DNA of 64,000 bases from Bacillota bacterium (GTDB taxonomy: Bacteria; Bacillota; Bacilli; Paenibacillales; Paenibacillaceae), in NCBI GenBank assembly GCA_023460795.1, contig JAEWPC010000059.1, positions 62,001 through 126,000 on the forward strand, read 5' to 3'. The translations under genes and the position numbers were made by a program. Below are positions 42,299 to 50,788 of the stretch, piece after piece. Within the stretch, counting starts at the first letter, position 1. Every line of letters begins with the position of its first letter. Below the pieces are notes generated by a model. It ran no database searches. It was not told where the DNA came from and was given only the letters and a program-made list of their open reading frames with translations.

Positions 42299-42475
42299 TT
42301 TGTACGATAATTCGTTCAAAGTGTCTCTACAGGCTGTCAGTGTCAAGATACTGTATGATAAATCGTACAGAATATCGCGCGAGGCAGTCAGTGACACTTG
42401 TGTTGTACGATAAATCGTACAAAACTTCGTGGGAGGGCGTTCGTCGTTACCGGGATGAACGAAATATCGTACAAA
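42299..42475. repeat. 177-bp terminal-inverted-repeat element, copy B
   Basis: Same length, orientation and internal layout as copy A. End repeats are at 42299-42320 and 42454-42475; the clearest internal palindrome is TTGTACGATAAATCGTACAA at 42403-42422, and another is at 42351-42370. It starts 41 bases after the nuclease-like gene and ends 25 bases before the end of the second EcsC gene. No gene lies in 42258-42499. Confidence 0.75.
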
Positions 42476-42499
42476 AAGGTATGGCCTGGAGATAGGGGT

Positions 42500-43234
42500 T
42501 CATCCGCCCTCGTTCAGTCTCCGCAACCGATAGGCGTTCGCGGCGGTTTCCCCGAGCTCTTCGAGGATGGAGAAATTCGCCCACGCGCCAGCCGCCGCTC
42601 CGATTCCCGGTATCATTTGGAGCAATTTTCGGAAGTCGATCGAGTCGCGGTATTCCTTCTGGAACGTCTCCCAATCCATCTCCTTATAGTACTCGGCATC
42701 CGAGGACCACTGTGCTTTCTCCGTATCCCACTGCTTAATCGAGCTTAACAGCCTGGAGCGCTGTTCCGACCCCGAGAACGCCATTTGGAACACCTTTAGG
42801 ATGAATACGCGTTCGTGAAATAGCTTCGTGTCATACCCGTAGACATGAGCCAGCTCGAACAGATATTTCATCTTAATCGCGATTAACGCGGGGAAGTCCA
42901 CGACGTTCAAGAGAATGCCGCCCGCGCCGGTGCCGGCGCCTTCGGCAGTCGCGATTTTCTGGTAGAAGGACAACAAGCGTTTCGCATCCTGATCGGCCTC
43001 TTCGAGAGAGGAAGTCCGTTGCACCGGCCTCTGCGGCGTGTATTCCGCGCCGAACAATGCCGTACGCACGATCGACTTTATAGTCGTTGTTATGATGTTG
43101 TGTACTTTAGGCGGGAGCAGGTTGTTGATTCGTTTGCTGACCGTCTTCGACGTTCTCTCCAGCCAGCCTGGCGGCTTGAACAACTTCCGCTCCCAATCGG
43201 CGATCTCGTTGCGCGCTTTCTGTTCGTAATGCAT
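42500..43234 (-). CDS. EcsC family protein, copy 2
   Basis: A 244-residue near-duplicate of the protein at 21825-22559: only about ten to fifteen residues differ (for example SMHYEQK against MDYEQR, and SRLLSSIK against AKLLSTIK). The same EcsC landmarks are present. The start at 43234 has GAGGAGCGAG upstream. DNA similarity continues about 90 bases upstream of the start codon, so the copied unit is roughly 840 bases and includes the promoter region. It is a paralog retained 20 kb away, convergent with the nuclease-like gene. Confidence 0.85.
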   Translation of the reverse strand: MHYEQKARNEIADWERKLFKPPGWLERTSKTVSKRINNLLPPKVHNIITTTIKSIVRTALFGAEYTPQRPVQRTSSLEEADQDAKRLLSFYQKIATAEGAGTGAGGILLNVVDFPALIAIKMKYLFELAHVYGYDTKLFHERVFILKVFQMAFSGSEQRSRLLSSIKQWDTEKAQWSSDAEYYKEMDWETFQKEYRDSIDFRKLLQMIPGIGAAAGAWANFSILEELGETAANAYRLRRLNEGG

Positions 43235-43331
43235 GCCGCTCGCTCCTCTGAAAGATATGATTACATTGTACGGAGTACCGCCTTCGTTCGGAACAGACCT
43301 AGGAAGGAGGCTGAGCCGGACGAAATTCGGG

Positions 43332-43358
43332 CGCAGTCCATCATGGACTGCGTTTTTT
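43332..43358 (+). terminator. intrinsic terminator
   Basis: Stem CGCAGTCCA/TGGACTGCG with loop TCA and six T, located between the divergent EcsC copy 2 and membrane-protein genes. No plus-strand gene directly precedes it; it may insulate the membrane-protein promoter. Confidence 0.75.
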
Positions 43359-43397
43359 CTTATCCTTATTGACAATATTGAACTATCGATTTATTAT

Positions 43398-43409
43398 TTG
43401 ATTAATCAA
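43398..43409. promoter_or_regulatory. probable TetR operator
   Basis: TTGATTAATCAA is a perfect 12-base palindrome, with overlapping half-sites TTGATTA extending to 43435 (TTGATTAGTTCA). It lies about 40-55 bases before the membrane-protein start, in an AT-rich stretch that contains the promoter. The TetR-family gene at 44462 in the same operon is the likely binder. Confidence 0.55.
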
Positions 43410-43451
43410 TCAATTATTTAACTGTTTGATTAGTTCATGGAGGGGAATTTC

Positions 43452-44447
43452 ATGACGAAGGTACGGAACCGTCTACAGCGAATAGCACCCGTAATAGGTT
43501 TGCTCCTGATGGCGCCTTGGGTGGGCGAGTTTCTGCTTGGAAGCAGTCCGATTCAGAACTTGCTTGCCTCGTTGATCCTCATCGTTCCGATCTATGGCGG
43601 CGGTGCTTTGCTGATTCGGGAAGTCGCACGTCGTACCAGACGGGGGTGGCCTTCCATTGTTCTACTGGGTGCCGCCTACGGAGTCATTGAAGCGGGCCTG
43701 CTGGATCAATCGTTGTTTAATCCCGCCTTTCTGGAAGAGGGTCAGCCAAGACCCGCGCTCATTCCTTTTCTTGATATGAGCGCTATTCACGCCATATCCT
43801 ATGTGACTGGCCATGCGATATGGAGTATCACGATCTCGATTGCCATGGTAGAGATGCTTACCCCTTCTAGGAGCGTTACGCCTTGGTTAGGCAGGAGAGG
43901 ATTAGTCTGGACAGTCGTTTTATATTTGCTTGGATGCGCCATCTTATTCGGCTTTATATACGCGGAGTATAAATTTATCGCCTCGCCGAGACAGCTATTC
44001 ATCGCCGCCGTTACGGCGATTGCGTTGATTATTGCTGCATTTAGCTTGACGAACAATAAGCGGTTGCCCCAGAGCACGTCTAGCGGAGCGGCTGTGAAAC
44101 CTTGGATAACTGGAGTCGGTTCGTTTGCGATTACGGCGGTATTCATCGCTATACCGGAAAACTGGGCAGGCGTAGGAATCGGGCTGCTCTTACTAGGAAG
44201 CGCATGGTTGTTCATATCGTATATTTCGAATCGCGAGTGGTGGAGTCTCAAGCACCGGTTTGCTTTAATCTCAGGAGCTGTTATCACTTACGCTTGCTGC
44301 GGTTTCGTTGTAACCTCTATGCTATGGCCGGACGATTCGGTTGCATGGATCGGGAACGTCATTTTTGCATTGATGGCAGTTGTTCTATTGATCGTGATAC
44401 ACAGGAAGATAAGCACAGGTAATCAGACAGATCCAACAATAGATTAG
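43452..44447 (+). CDS. multi-spanning membrane protein of unknown function
   Basis: A 331-residue protein with about nine or ten hydrophobic helices and little polar sequence apart from short loops (REVARRTRRGWPS, EEGQPRPALIPF, NKRLPQSTSS). A conserved-looking GxAYGVIEAGLLDQSLFNP segment in the first third is reminiscent of prenyl-protease or CPBP-like membrane families but lacks their catalytic EExxxR. Start at ATG 43452 is chosen because GGAGGGG sits six bases upstream; an in-frame ATG at 43437 precedes that site. It is followed after 14 bases by a TetR regulator, so it is probably under its control. Confidence 0.72.
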   Translation: MTKVRNRLQRIAPVIGLLLMAPWVGEFLLGSSPIQNLLASLILIVPIYGGGALLIREVARRTRRGWPSIVLLGAAYGVIEAGLLDQSLFNPAFLEEGQPRPALIPFLDMSAIHAISYVTGHAIWSITISIAMVEMLTPSRSVTPWLGRRGLVWTVVLYLLGCAILFGFIYAEYKFIASPRQLFIAAVTAIALIIAAFSLTNNKRLPQSTSSGAAVKPWITGVGSFAITAVFIAIPENWAGVGIGLLLLGSAWLFISYISNREWWSLKHRFALISGAVITYACCGFVVTSMLWPDDSVAWIGNVIFALMAVVLLIVIHRKISTGNQTDPTID

Positions 44448-44461
44448 GTTGAGGAGACGCT

Positions 44462-45076
44462 ATGAAAGAAGACAGCCGGACTAAAACCACCTTTATCACG
44501 GAGGCGCGCCGCGAACAATTCATCGAAGCGGCCATCCGTACATTAGACGAGATCGGATACGTCAATGCGAGCCTAGCCCAAATCGCCAAACGCGCAGGGG
44601 TCAGCACGGCGCTGATTTCCTATCATTTTGCGGACAAAAGCGATCTCATGAACCAGTTGCTTATGAACCTCGTCGAGAAATCGGCGAGTTACATCATGGA
44701 CCGAGTTAACAAGGAACACTCCGCATGGGATAAGCTGCGCGCGTTCATAACGGCAAGCCTGGATTATCAAAGTACGCATCGAGCTCGCAATGTCGCTTTG
44801 ATCGAAATCGTGTTTAACGCTAGGACGCCGGATAATATCCCTTACTACAAGCTAGATGAGGATGATGGAGATCCGGTATGGGACGAGCTTAAGCAGATCT
44901 TAATATTCGGCCAGAACAACGGGGAGTTCGGAGCATTCGATGTTGACGTTATCGCAACGATCATCCAAGGCGGGATTGGAGAATATATGCTGTCATCGGG
45001 TGTCGCGCATAAGGTTGATTCGGACGCTTATAAAGCGGAGCTAATTAGAGTTATTGAACGAATCGTCGGAAAATAA
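44462..45076 (+). CDS. TetR/AcrR family transcriptional regulator
   Basis: A 204-residue regulator. The N-terminal HTH is REQFIEAAIRTLDEIGYVNASLAQIAKRAGVSTALISYHFADKSDLMNQLL (residues ~17-67), the standard TetR DNA-binding domain. The C-terminal helical domain for ligand binding and dimerisation is diverse. GAGGAGACGCT lies before the ATG. It probably represses its own operon with the membrane protein through the TTGATTAATCAA site upstream. Confidence 0.92.
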   Translation: MKEDSRTKTTFITEARREQFIEAAIRTLDEIGYVNASLAQIAKRAGVSTALISYHFADKSDLMNQLLMNLVEKSASYIMDRVNKEHSAWDKLRAFITASLDYQSTHRARNVALIEIVFNARTPDNIPYYKLDEDDGDPVWDELKQILIFGQNNGEFGAFDVDVIATIIQGGIGEYMLSSGVAHKVDSDAYKAELIRVIERIVGK

Positions 45077-45100
45077 GGCCATCAGTCACACGTACAAGTA

Positions 45101-45126
45101 ACGCACCCATCGGGTGTGTTTTTTGT
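45101..45126 (+). terminator. intrinsic terminator
   Basis: Stem ACGCACCC/GGGTGTGT with a three-base loop and T-run, 25 bases after the TetR gene. The remaining ~160 bases before the next gene should contain the promoter of the sugar ABC operon; no clear operator is seen. Confidence 0.75.
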
Positions 45127-45288
45127 TTGGCGCTTCCTAAAGATCGGTAATCGAAACGTAAAATAGTATAATTTGGTTAAGGAAGTAGAGAGAAGAACAT
45201 TGTTGCGCCTTGTGTGCGCTTTCTATAATGAAAGCGCAGACATTTTGCATCATGAAGTGTCTCGAACATACTGATTGGGGGCGTTACG

Positions 45289-47034
45289 ATGAGAAGTTCA
45301 GGCAAAAAAGGGTTTGCCAAAGCATTCATGCTTGTCATGGCCGCAGCGATGGTGCTCTCCGCCTGCAGCGGAAATAACGACAACAATAGTAAGAACAGCG
45401 GATCTCCAAGTCCGTCTGCGAAGGCAAGCGACGCCGCGAATGAAAGCGCTTCAGCGGGCAACGACTCGTCCGCGGATCCGCTCGGCAAGTATGACCCGCC
45501 GATCGAGGTTACGACGGTTAGAAACTTGAGCGACGTTGTCGAGAATAACGTGCTTGGCGTTCTAGACGGAGAGACGTTCGAGGATAATCGCTGGACACGG
45601 GTTTACGAGGATAATCTGGGCATCAAGATCCGTAACTTATGGGTCGTGAAAGGCAATCCGGAATCGGATCAATACGTGCAGAAGATGAACGTGACCCTCG
45701 CGTCCGGTGATCTGCCCGACTTCATGGCCGTGAATGCCGTCCAGTTGAAGCAATTGGCGGAGTCCGACATGATCGAGGACATGACGGCATTATATGAGAA
45801 GTACGCATCGCCGCTGACGAAAGATATTTTGTCGCAGGAAGGCAAAGGTCCTTTCGACGCCGCTACGTTCGACGGCAAGCTGATGGCCATTCCGCAAGTC
45901 GAACCGTCCATCGAGCGTTCGATGTTCGTATGGATCCGCACGGACTGGCTCGAGAAGCTTAGCATGCAGCCACCTAAGACGATGGCGGACGTGCTGGCGA
46001 TCTCGAAAGCGTTCACCGAGCAAGATCCGGACGGCAATAACAAGAAGGATACGTACGGACTAGGAGTGAACAAAGGCCTGTGGGGCGGATCCACCGGGTT
46101 GGAAGGCTTCATGGCCGGCTTCAGGGCTTACCCGAACATTTGGGTTGAAGACGGTTCCGGCAAACTCGTGTACGGCAGCATCCAGCCCGAAGTCAAGAAC
46201 GCGCTTAAAGCGCTTCAGGACATGTTCAAGGGCGGACAGATTGACAAGGAGTTCGGCATTAAGGACGGCGGCAAGGTAGCCGAAGACATTACGGCAGGTA
46301 GAATCGGTATGGAGTACGGCGAACAGTGGAATTCCATCTGGCCGCTCCAATTGAACAAGAACAACGAGCCTAACGCGCAATGGCGCGCATTCCCGATCGT
46401 GTCCGAGACGGAAGAGCTGGCGAAGGTTCCGCAGAAATTCAGCACGACGAAATTTTTCGTCGTTCGCAAAGGCGCGAAAAATCCGGAAGCCGTTATCAAA
46501 CTGTTCAACATGCATCTAGAGAAAAACTGGGGAGAGACGGCCGAATTCGACGTTTACTATGCGCCGAAGGAAGCGGAAAGCGTATGGCAGCTGTCGCCGG
46601 TGCAGCCGGCTCCTCCTAAGAAGAACGTAACGGCTTTCCGCGAGATCGACGCAGCGCGCAAAGCAAACGACTTCTCGGTTCTGACGGGCGAGGCCAAGAC
46701 GATTCAAGAGAAGATCGAACTGTTTAATTCCGGCTCCAAAGAGGGCTTCGCGGTATGGGGCTGGGAGCGCATCTACGGTCCGGAAGGATCGATGGGCATC
46801 ACGGATCAATACGACAAGAACAACCAATTCCTGATCGATAAGTTCGTCGCTGCTCCGACTCCGACGATGGTCGAACGGAAATCGACGCTTACTAAGCTGC
46901 AAGACGAAACGTTCATCAAGATTATTCTGGGCGATCCGATCGATAATTTCGATAAATTCGTAGCGGATTGGAAGAGACTGGGCGGCGAACAAATGACGCA
47001 GGAAGTTAACGACTGGTACGCTTCGACGAAGTAA
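45289..47034 (+). CDS. extracellular solute-binding lipoprotein (LplA-type)
   Basis: A 581-residue binding protein of the long LplA/YtcQ type, common in Paenibacillus polysaccharide operons. The signal peptide ends in lipobox LSAC (Cys22). A Ser/Asn-rich linker follows, then the mature domain with WTRVYEDNLGIKI, ASGDLPDFMAVN, LIERSMFVWIRTDWLEKLSMQPPKT and ITAGRIGMEYGEQWNSIWPL. It delivers an oligosaccharide to the following two permeases. It starts 270 bases downstream of the TetR gene with its own promoter likely in the gap. Confidence 0.92.
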   Translation: MRSSGKKGFAKAFMLVMAAAMVLSACSGNNDNNSKNSGSPSPSAKASDAANESASAGNDSSADPLGKYDPPIEVTTVRNLSDVVENNVLGVLDGETFEDNRWTRVYEDNLGIKIRNLWVVKGNPESDQYVQKMNVTLASGDLPDFMAVNAVQLKQLAESDMIEDMTALYEKYASPLTKDILSQEGKGPFDAATFDGKLMAIPQVEPSIERSMFVWIRTDWLEKLSMQPPKTMADVLAISKAFTEQDPDGNNKKDTYGLGVNKGLWGGSTGLEGFMAGFRAYPNIWVEDGSGKLVYGSIQPEVKNALKALQDMFKGGQIDKEFGIKDGGKVAEDITAGRIGMEYGEQWNSIWPLQLNKNNEPNAQWRAFPIVSETEELAKVPQKFSTTKFFVVRKGAKNPEAVIKLFNMHLEKNWGETAEFDVYYAPKEAESVWQLSPVQPAPPKKNVTAFREIDAARKANDFSVLTGEAKTIQEKIELFNSGSKEGFAVWGWERIYGPEGSMGITDQYDKNNQFLIDKFVAAPTPTMVERKSTLTKLQDETFIKIILGDPIDNFDKFVADWKRLGGEQMTQEVNDWYASTK

Positions 47035-47110
47035 TAAGATGAGACAGGGGAAAGGGCGCCTCGGTGCCTATCCCCTGTTGTACGTTGCAGTCAGAAAGGG
47101 GAATGGCATA

Positions 47111-48010
47111 ATGGGTGGACGATGGAAAAGGGAGCTCCCGTTGCACTTCATGATCTTGCCCGGGTTATTGCTCATCTTGGTTTTCTCGTATATTCCAATG
47201 GCAGGTATCGTGATCGCCTTCCAGAAATTCATCCCGGCTAAGGGACTGTTCGGAGATCAGAAATGGATCGGTTGGGATAACTTTAACTACGTGATGGATT
47301 TGCCGAGCTTCCAGCAAGTATTCTGGAATACGTTATCCATCGCCAGCATGAAGCTTGTGCTCGGATTAGTCGTGCCGATCGTATTCGCGATTCTGCTGAA
47401 CGAGGTGAAGAACGAATTCGTGAAGCGATCCGTTCAGACGGCTATATACTTGCCCTACTTTCTATCCTGGGTCGTGTTGGGCGGGATTCTCATTGACTTG
47501 TTATCGCCTTCGGGAGGTATCGTCAACAGCATGCTGGGTTTGTTCGGCATAGAGCCGATCTTCTTCCTTGGCAGCAACGATTGGTTTCAGACGACCTTGA
47601 TCACATCGGATATATGGAAGAACTTCGGATACGGCACGATTATTTATTTGGCCGCCATCACGGGGATCGATCCTGGCTTATATGAAGCCGCCACGCTCGA
47701 TGGCGCGAACAGATGGAAGAAGGCGTGGCATATTACGTTGCCGGGGATGCGCATGGTTATCGTATTGCTCGCCGTGCTCAGCCTCGGTCAGTTGCTGAAC
47801 GCCGGTTTCGACCAAGTGTTCAATCTGTATAGCCCTCAAGTATACGAGAGCGGCGACATTCTGGATACGTTCGTATACAGAATCGGTTTGCTTGACGCGC
47901 AATACGGAGTCGCGACGGCAGTCGGATTCTTCAAGTCCATTATTTCGTTCATTCTCATCGCAGGCTCGTATTTCTTCGCTTACCGGTATGCGAAATACAG
48001 AATCTTCTAA
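47111..48010 (+). CDS. sugar ABC transporter permease (LplB-like)
   Basis: A 299-residue CUT1 permease with six helices. The EAA motif is GLYEAATLDGANRWKKAWHITLPGMRMVIVLL (about 195-226). The N-terminus LPLHFMILPGLLLILVFSYIPMAGIVIAFQKF is typical of LplB proteins. Start ATG 47111 has AAGGGG upstream; the frame is open back to 47039, but that part is the leader. A CCCCTTTCC-type inverted repeat (GGGGAAAGG near 47046 and CCCTGT near 47073) follows the binding-protein stop. It pairs with the next permease. Confidence 0.92.
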   Translation: MGGRWKRELPLHFMILPGLLLILVFSYIPMAGIVIAFQKFIPAKGLFGDQKWIGWDNFNYVMDLPSFQQVFWNTLSIASMKLVLGLVVPIVFAILLNEVKNEFVKRSVQTAIYLPYFLSWVVLGGILIDLLSPSGGIVNSMLGLFGIEPIFFLGSNDWFQTTLITSDIWKNFGYGTIIYLAAITGIDPGLYEAATLDGANRWKKAWHITLPGMRMVIVLLAVLSLGQLLNAGFDQVFNLYSPQVYESGDILDTFVYRIGLLDAQYGVATAVGFFKSIISFILIAGSYFFAYRYAKYRIF

Positions 48011-48023
48011 GGGGAGAGCTGAC

Positions 48024-48923
48024 ATGTCCAACAAAAGCGCAAAGATCATCCCCGGCAAGCGTATAGACTGGTTCGCGTACGCCAATATGACGTTCCTGGT
48101 CGTTATTGCCTTGCTGTGCGTCCTGCCGCTTATTCATATCATCGCGGTGTCATTCAGCTCCAGCACCGCTACGGCTGCCGGTTACGTGAAGTTATGGCCT
48201 GTCGATTTCACGCTGGAATCTTACAAGTTTACGGCTGGGCGAGAGGGATTCTGGATATCGATGCTGAACTCGATACAGCGAATTCTCCTTGGAACGCCGC
48301 TGAATTTGCTTCTTACCATCATGGTGGCTTATCCGCTCTCCAAAGAACGGAATCAATTCCGGTTTCGTCTCGTGTACGCCTGGATCTTCTTCATGACCAT
48401 GCTCTTTAACGGCGGTCTGATTCCATGGTACATTACCCTCAAGGAGCTGAACTTGCTTGATTCGATCTGGGCGCTGGTTCTTCCGGGGGCGGTACCGGTA
48501 TTCAGTATCGTCCTGCTGCTTAATTTCTTCCGAGAGGTGCCCAAAGAGCTGGAAGAGTCGGCGGTCATCGACGGAGCGGGTCAATGGACGACGCTATGGC
48601 GGATCTATGTGCCCATATCCAAGCCCGCGATTGCGACGCTTGCCTTATTCTCCATGGTCGATCATTGGAACAGCTGGTTTGATGGACTGATCCTCATGGG
48701 GGACCCCTCTAATTATCCTTTGCAGAGCTATATTCAGACCATCGTGATTCAACAGAATTTCACGGCCGTGTCTCGCGAGGATATCTTGAGTCTGGCGCAA
48801 ATCTCGGATCGAACGTTAAGATCGTCGCAAATCTTTCTCGCTTCGCTGCCTATCGTGGCCGCCTATCCGTTCCTGCAAAAATATTTCGTCAAGGGAATTG
48901 TGCTCGGCAGCGTAAAAGGCTAG
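48024..48923 (+). CDS. carbohydrate ABC transporter permease (LplC-like)
   Basis: A 299-residue CUT1 permease, six helices, with the EAA motif KELEESAVIDGAGQWTTLWRIYVPISKPAI and the family C-terminus QKYFVKGIVLGSVKG. The start at ATG 48024 has GGGGAGAG upstream, 13 bases after the first permease. As in the other sugar system here, no ATPase is encoded nearby. A sensor kinase and AraC-type regulator follow. Confidence 0.92.
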   Translation: MSNKSAKIIPGKRIDWFAYANMTFLVVIALLCVLPLIHIIAVSFSSSTATAAGYVKLWPVDFTLESYKFTAGREGFWISMLNSIQRILLGTPLNLLLTIMVAYPLSKERNQFRFRLVYAWIFFMTMLFNGGLIPWYITLKELNLLDSIWALVLPGAVPVFSIVLLLNFFREVPKELEESAVIDGAGQWTTLWRIYVPISKPAIATLALFSMVDHWNSWFDGLILMGDPSNYPLQSYIQTIVIQQNFTAVSREDILSLAQISDRTLRSSQIFLASLPIVAAYPFLQKYFVKGIVLGSVKG

Positions 48924-48943
48924 TCTATATTCACGAAGCCGCG

Positions 48944-48994
48944 AATATATACGGCATGGGTACCTTCGCGCCATGCTGCCGATGCCGTATATTT
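48944..48994 (+). terminator. hairpin between transporter and kinase genes
   Basis: ATATACGGCAT and ATGCCGTATAT form an 11-base stem around a ~24-base loop, followed by TTTTC. It probably attenuates read-through from the transporter genes into the regulatory genes. Confidence 0.55.
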
Positions 48995-49021
48995 TCGAGA
49001 ATTAAGCCGGAGGACACCGTG

Positions 49022-50788
49022 ATGTTCGCACGCCGAGAATTTTCTATGCGCAATACGATTTTCCTGCGTTTAGTCGTTACTTTCGCGCTTATTCTGTTGC
49101 CGATCATTGCCGTCGGAATATCCATCTATAAGTGGAGCGTCAATACGGCTAGCAACGATATATCGAAGACGGCCATCTCGCAAATCTCCTTCTACCTGAA
49201 CGACTTCGAGAACGAGATCGAGAGGATGAGGCTGCTCCAATACGGCTTGCTTGACGATACGGACTTGAATAAGCTCGCCATTGCATGGGAAACGATGAGC
49301 GACATCGATCGTATGGACAGCACGACATCCGTGCTGAATCGTGCTTTCTCGCTGCAGAACAGCAGCAATGTGATACGCGATGTAAGCGTTCACATTAAGC
49401 CGATTGCCAAGACTTTGTCGTCCTTGAACGGTGCAGGCGAATTCGAAGCCGACCGATATAAAGCCATCCGTCCCGAGCGCGGGGCAAGAGGCTCCAAGTT
49501 AATCGAATGGAGAGGCAACCTGTATTTAAGCGCAGCTAAACCGAGCGGAGGGAAGGATAAGGAGCCGCTGTTCATCATTGAGATCGAGCTGAACATGAGC
49601 AAGCTGCGGGAGGCGCTGCAGCAGTTCAACCTCTACCCGGAGAGCGGTACGGTTATGCGCATGGGTCATTCGGGCTTGTTCATCGGAAGCGGGTCGATTC
49701 ACGCTCTTGAGCCCGAGACGCAGCGGAACCTCGATCTGATCGTAAGCAGCACCTCGGATACGATCCTCGTAGGGGAGCAGAGCTATCTGGTATCCCATGC
49801 CTATTCCGAACGATTGGATATGTCCATCTACCGGTTCATACCGGAGCGGATAGTGAGCAAGCCGCTAGATAAGTTCTATATTCGGGCTTGGCTCTTCGGA
49901 ATCGGCACGCTTGTCATTATGGTCGTCTATGCCCTGTCGACATACAAGTTCATTCATAAGCCCTTGCTCAAGCTTGTCAAAGGCTTCCGAAGATTGGAAA
50001 GCGGCGACCTTGAACAAGCGATCGCTCATGACGCGAATGACGAATTCCGTTATATTTACACGCGTTTCAATCAGATGGTGGTCAATCTTCGTACGTTGAT
50101 CGACCAGGCGTGGAAGCAGAAGCTGCTCGCCCAGCGCGCGGAATTGAAACACCTGCAATCGCAGATCAATCCTCATTTTCTATATAATAGCTTCTTTATC
50201 ATGAACACGATGGCCAGAACCGGAGATACCGAACGCATCGAGATGTTCACGACCCTGCTAGGGGAGTACTTCCAATTCGTGACTCGCAATGCATCCGATT
50301 TCGTATCGCTGCGGCAAGAGATTCAGCATGCCCGGACCTATGCGGACATTCAGGAACTGAGATTCTATAAGCGCATCGCCGTTCGCTTCGATCCGTTGCC
50401 GGCCGCCTATGAGCGCTTGCAGGTTCCTCGTCTGATCGTACAGCCGATTATCGAGAATGCGTTCGAGCATAGCTTGGAGAAGAAGGCGAGGAACGGCATC
50501 ATCGATATTCGTTTCGAGCAGGACGACGCGAGCGTGCATGTGGTCGTGGAAGATAATGGCGATAGTCTGACGGATGAAGTGCTGGCGCGAATCGCGGATC
50601 AGCTCGCGCGGCCGGAAGAGACGATGGAGACGACCGGGATCGTCAATATTCATCGACGTCTCACGATCGCGTGCGGAGAGGGAAGCGGACTTAGCGTAGC
50701 GCGCGGAGAGATGGGCGGACTTAAAGTGACGATTCGTATACCGTTAAAGGAGGATACGACACATGCGGCGATTGTTGATCGTGGATGA
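49022..50788 (+). CDS. sensor histidine kinase (YesM type)
   Basis: A 588-residue membrane kinase. Helix 1 (RNTIFLRLVVTFALILLPIIAVGISI) is followed by a ~250-residue extracytoplasmic sensor, helix 2 (FGIGTLVIMVVYALSTYKFI), HAMP (FRRLESGDLEQAIAHDANDEF), the His_kinase motif QSQINPHFLYNSFFIMNTMAR and a HATPase domain (IIENAFEHSLEK, VEDNGDSL, TGIVNIHRRL). GGAGG lies eight bases before ATG 49022. It overlaps the regulator start by 26 bases and should signal to it to control the adjacent transporter. Confidence 0.92.
   Translation: MFARREFSMRNTIFLRLVVTFALILLPIIAVGISIYKWSVNTASNDISKTAISQISFYLNDFENEIERMRLLQYGLLDDTDLNKLAIAWETMSDIDRMDSTTSVLNRAFSLQNSSNVIRDVSVHIKPIAKTLSSLNGAGEFEADRYKAIRPERGARGSKLIEWRGNLYLSAAKPSGGKDKEPLFIIEIELNMSKLREALQQFNLYPESGTVMRMGHSGLFIGSGSIHALEPETQRNLDLIVSSTSDTILVGEQSYLVSHAYSERLDMSIYRFIPERIVSKPLDKFYIRAWLFGIGTLVIMVVYALSTYKFIHKPLLKLVKGFRRLESGDLEQAIAHDANDEFRYIYTRFNQMVVNLRTLIDQAWKQKLLAQRAELKHLQSQINPHFLYNSFFIMNTMARTGDTERIEMFTTLLGEYFQFVTRNASDFVSLRQEIQHARTYADIQELRFYKRIAVRFDPLPAAYERLQVPRLIVQPIIENAFEHSLEKKARNGIIDIRFEQDDASVHVVVEDNGDSLTDEVLARIADQLARPEETMETTGIVNIHRRLTIACGEGSGLSVARGEMGGLKVTIRIPLKEDTTHAAIVDRG

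Noticed and set aside
43452..44447. CPBP-type intramembrane protease
   Set aside because: The expected EExxxR and later histidine motifs are not present, so only a generic membrane protein is called.
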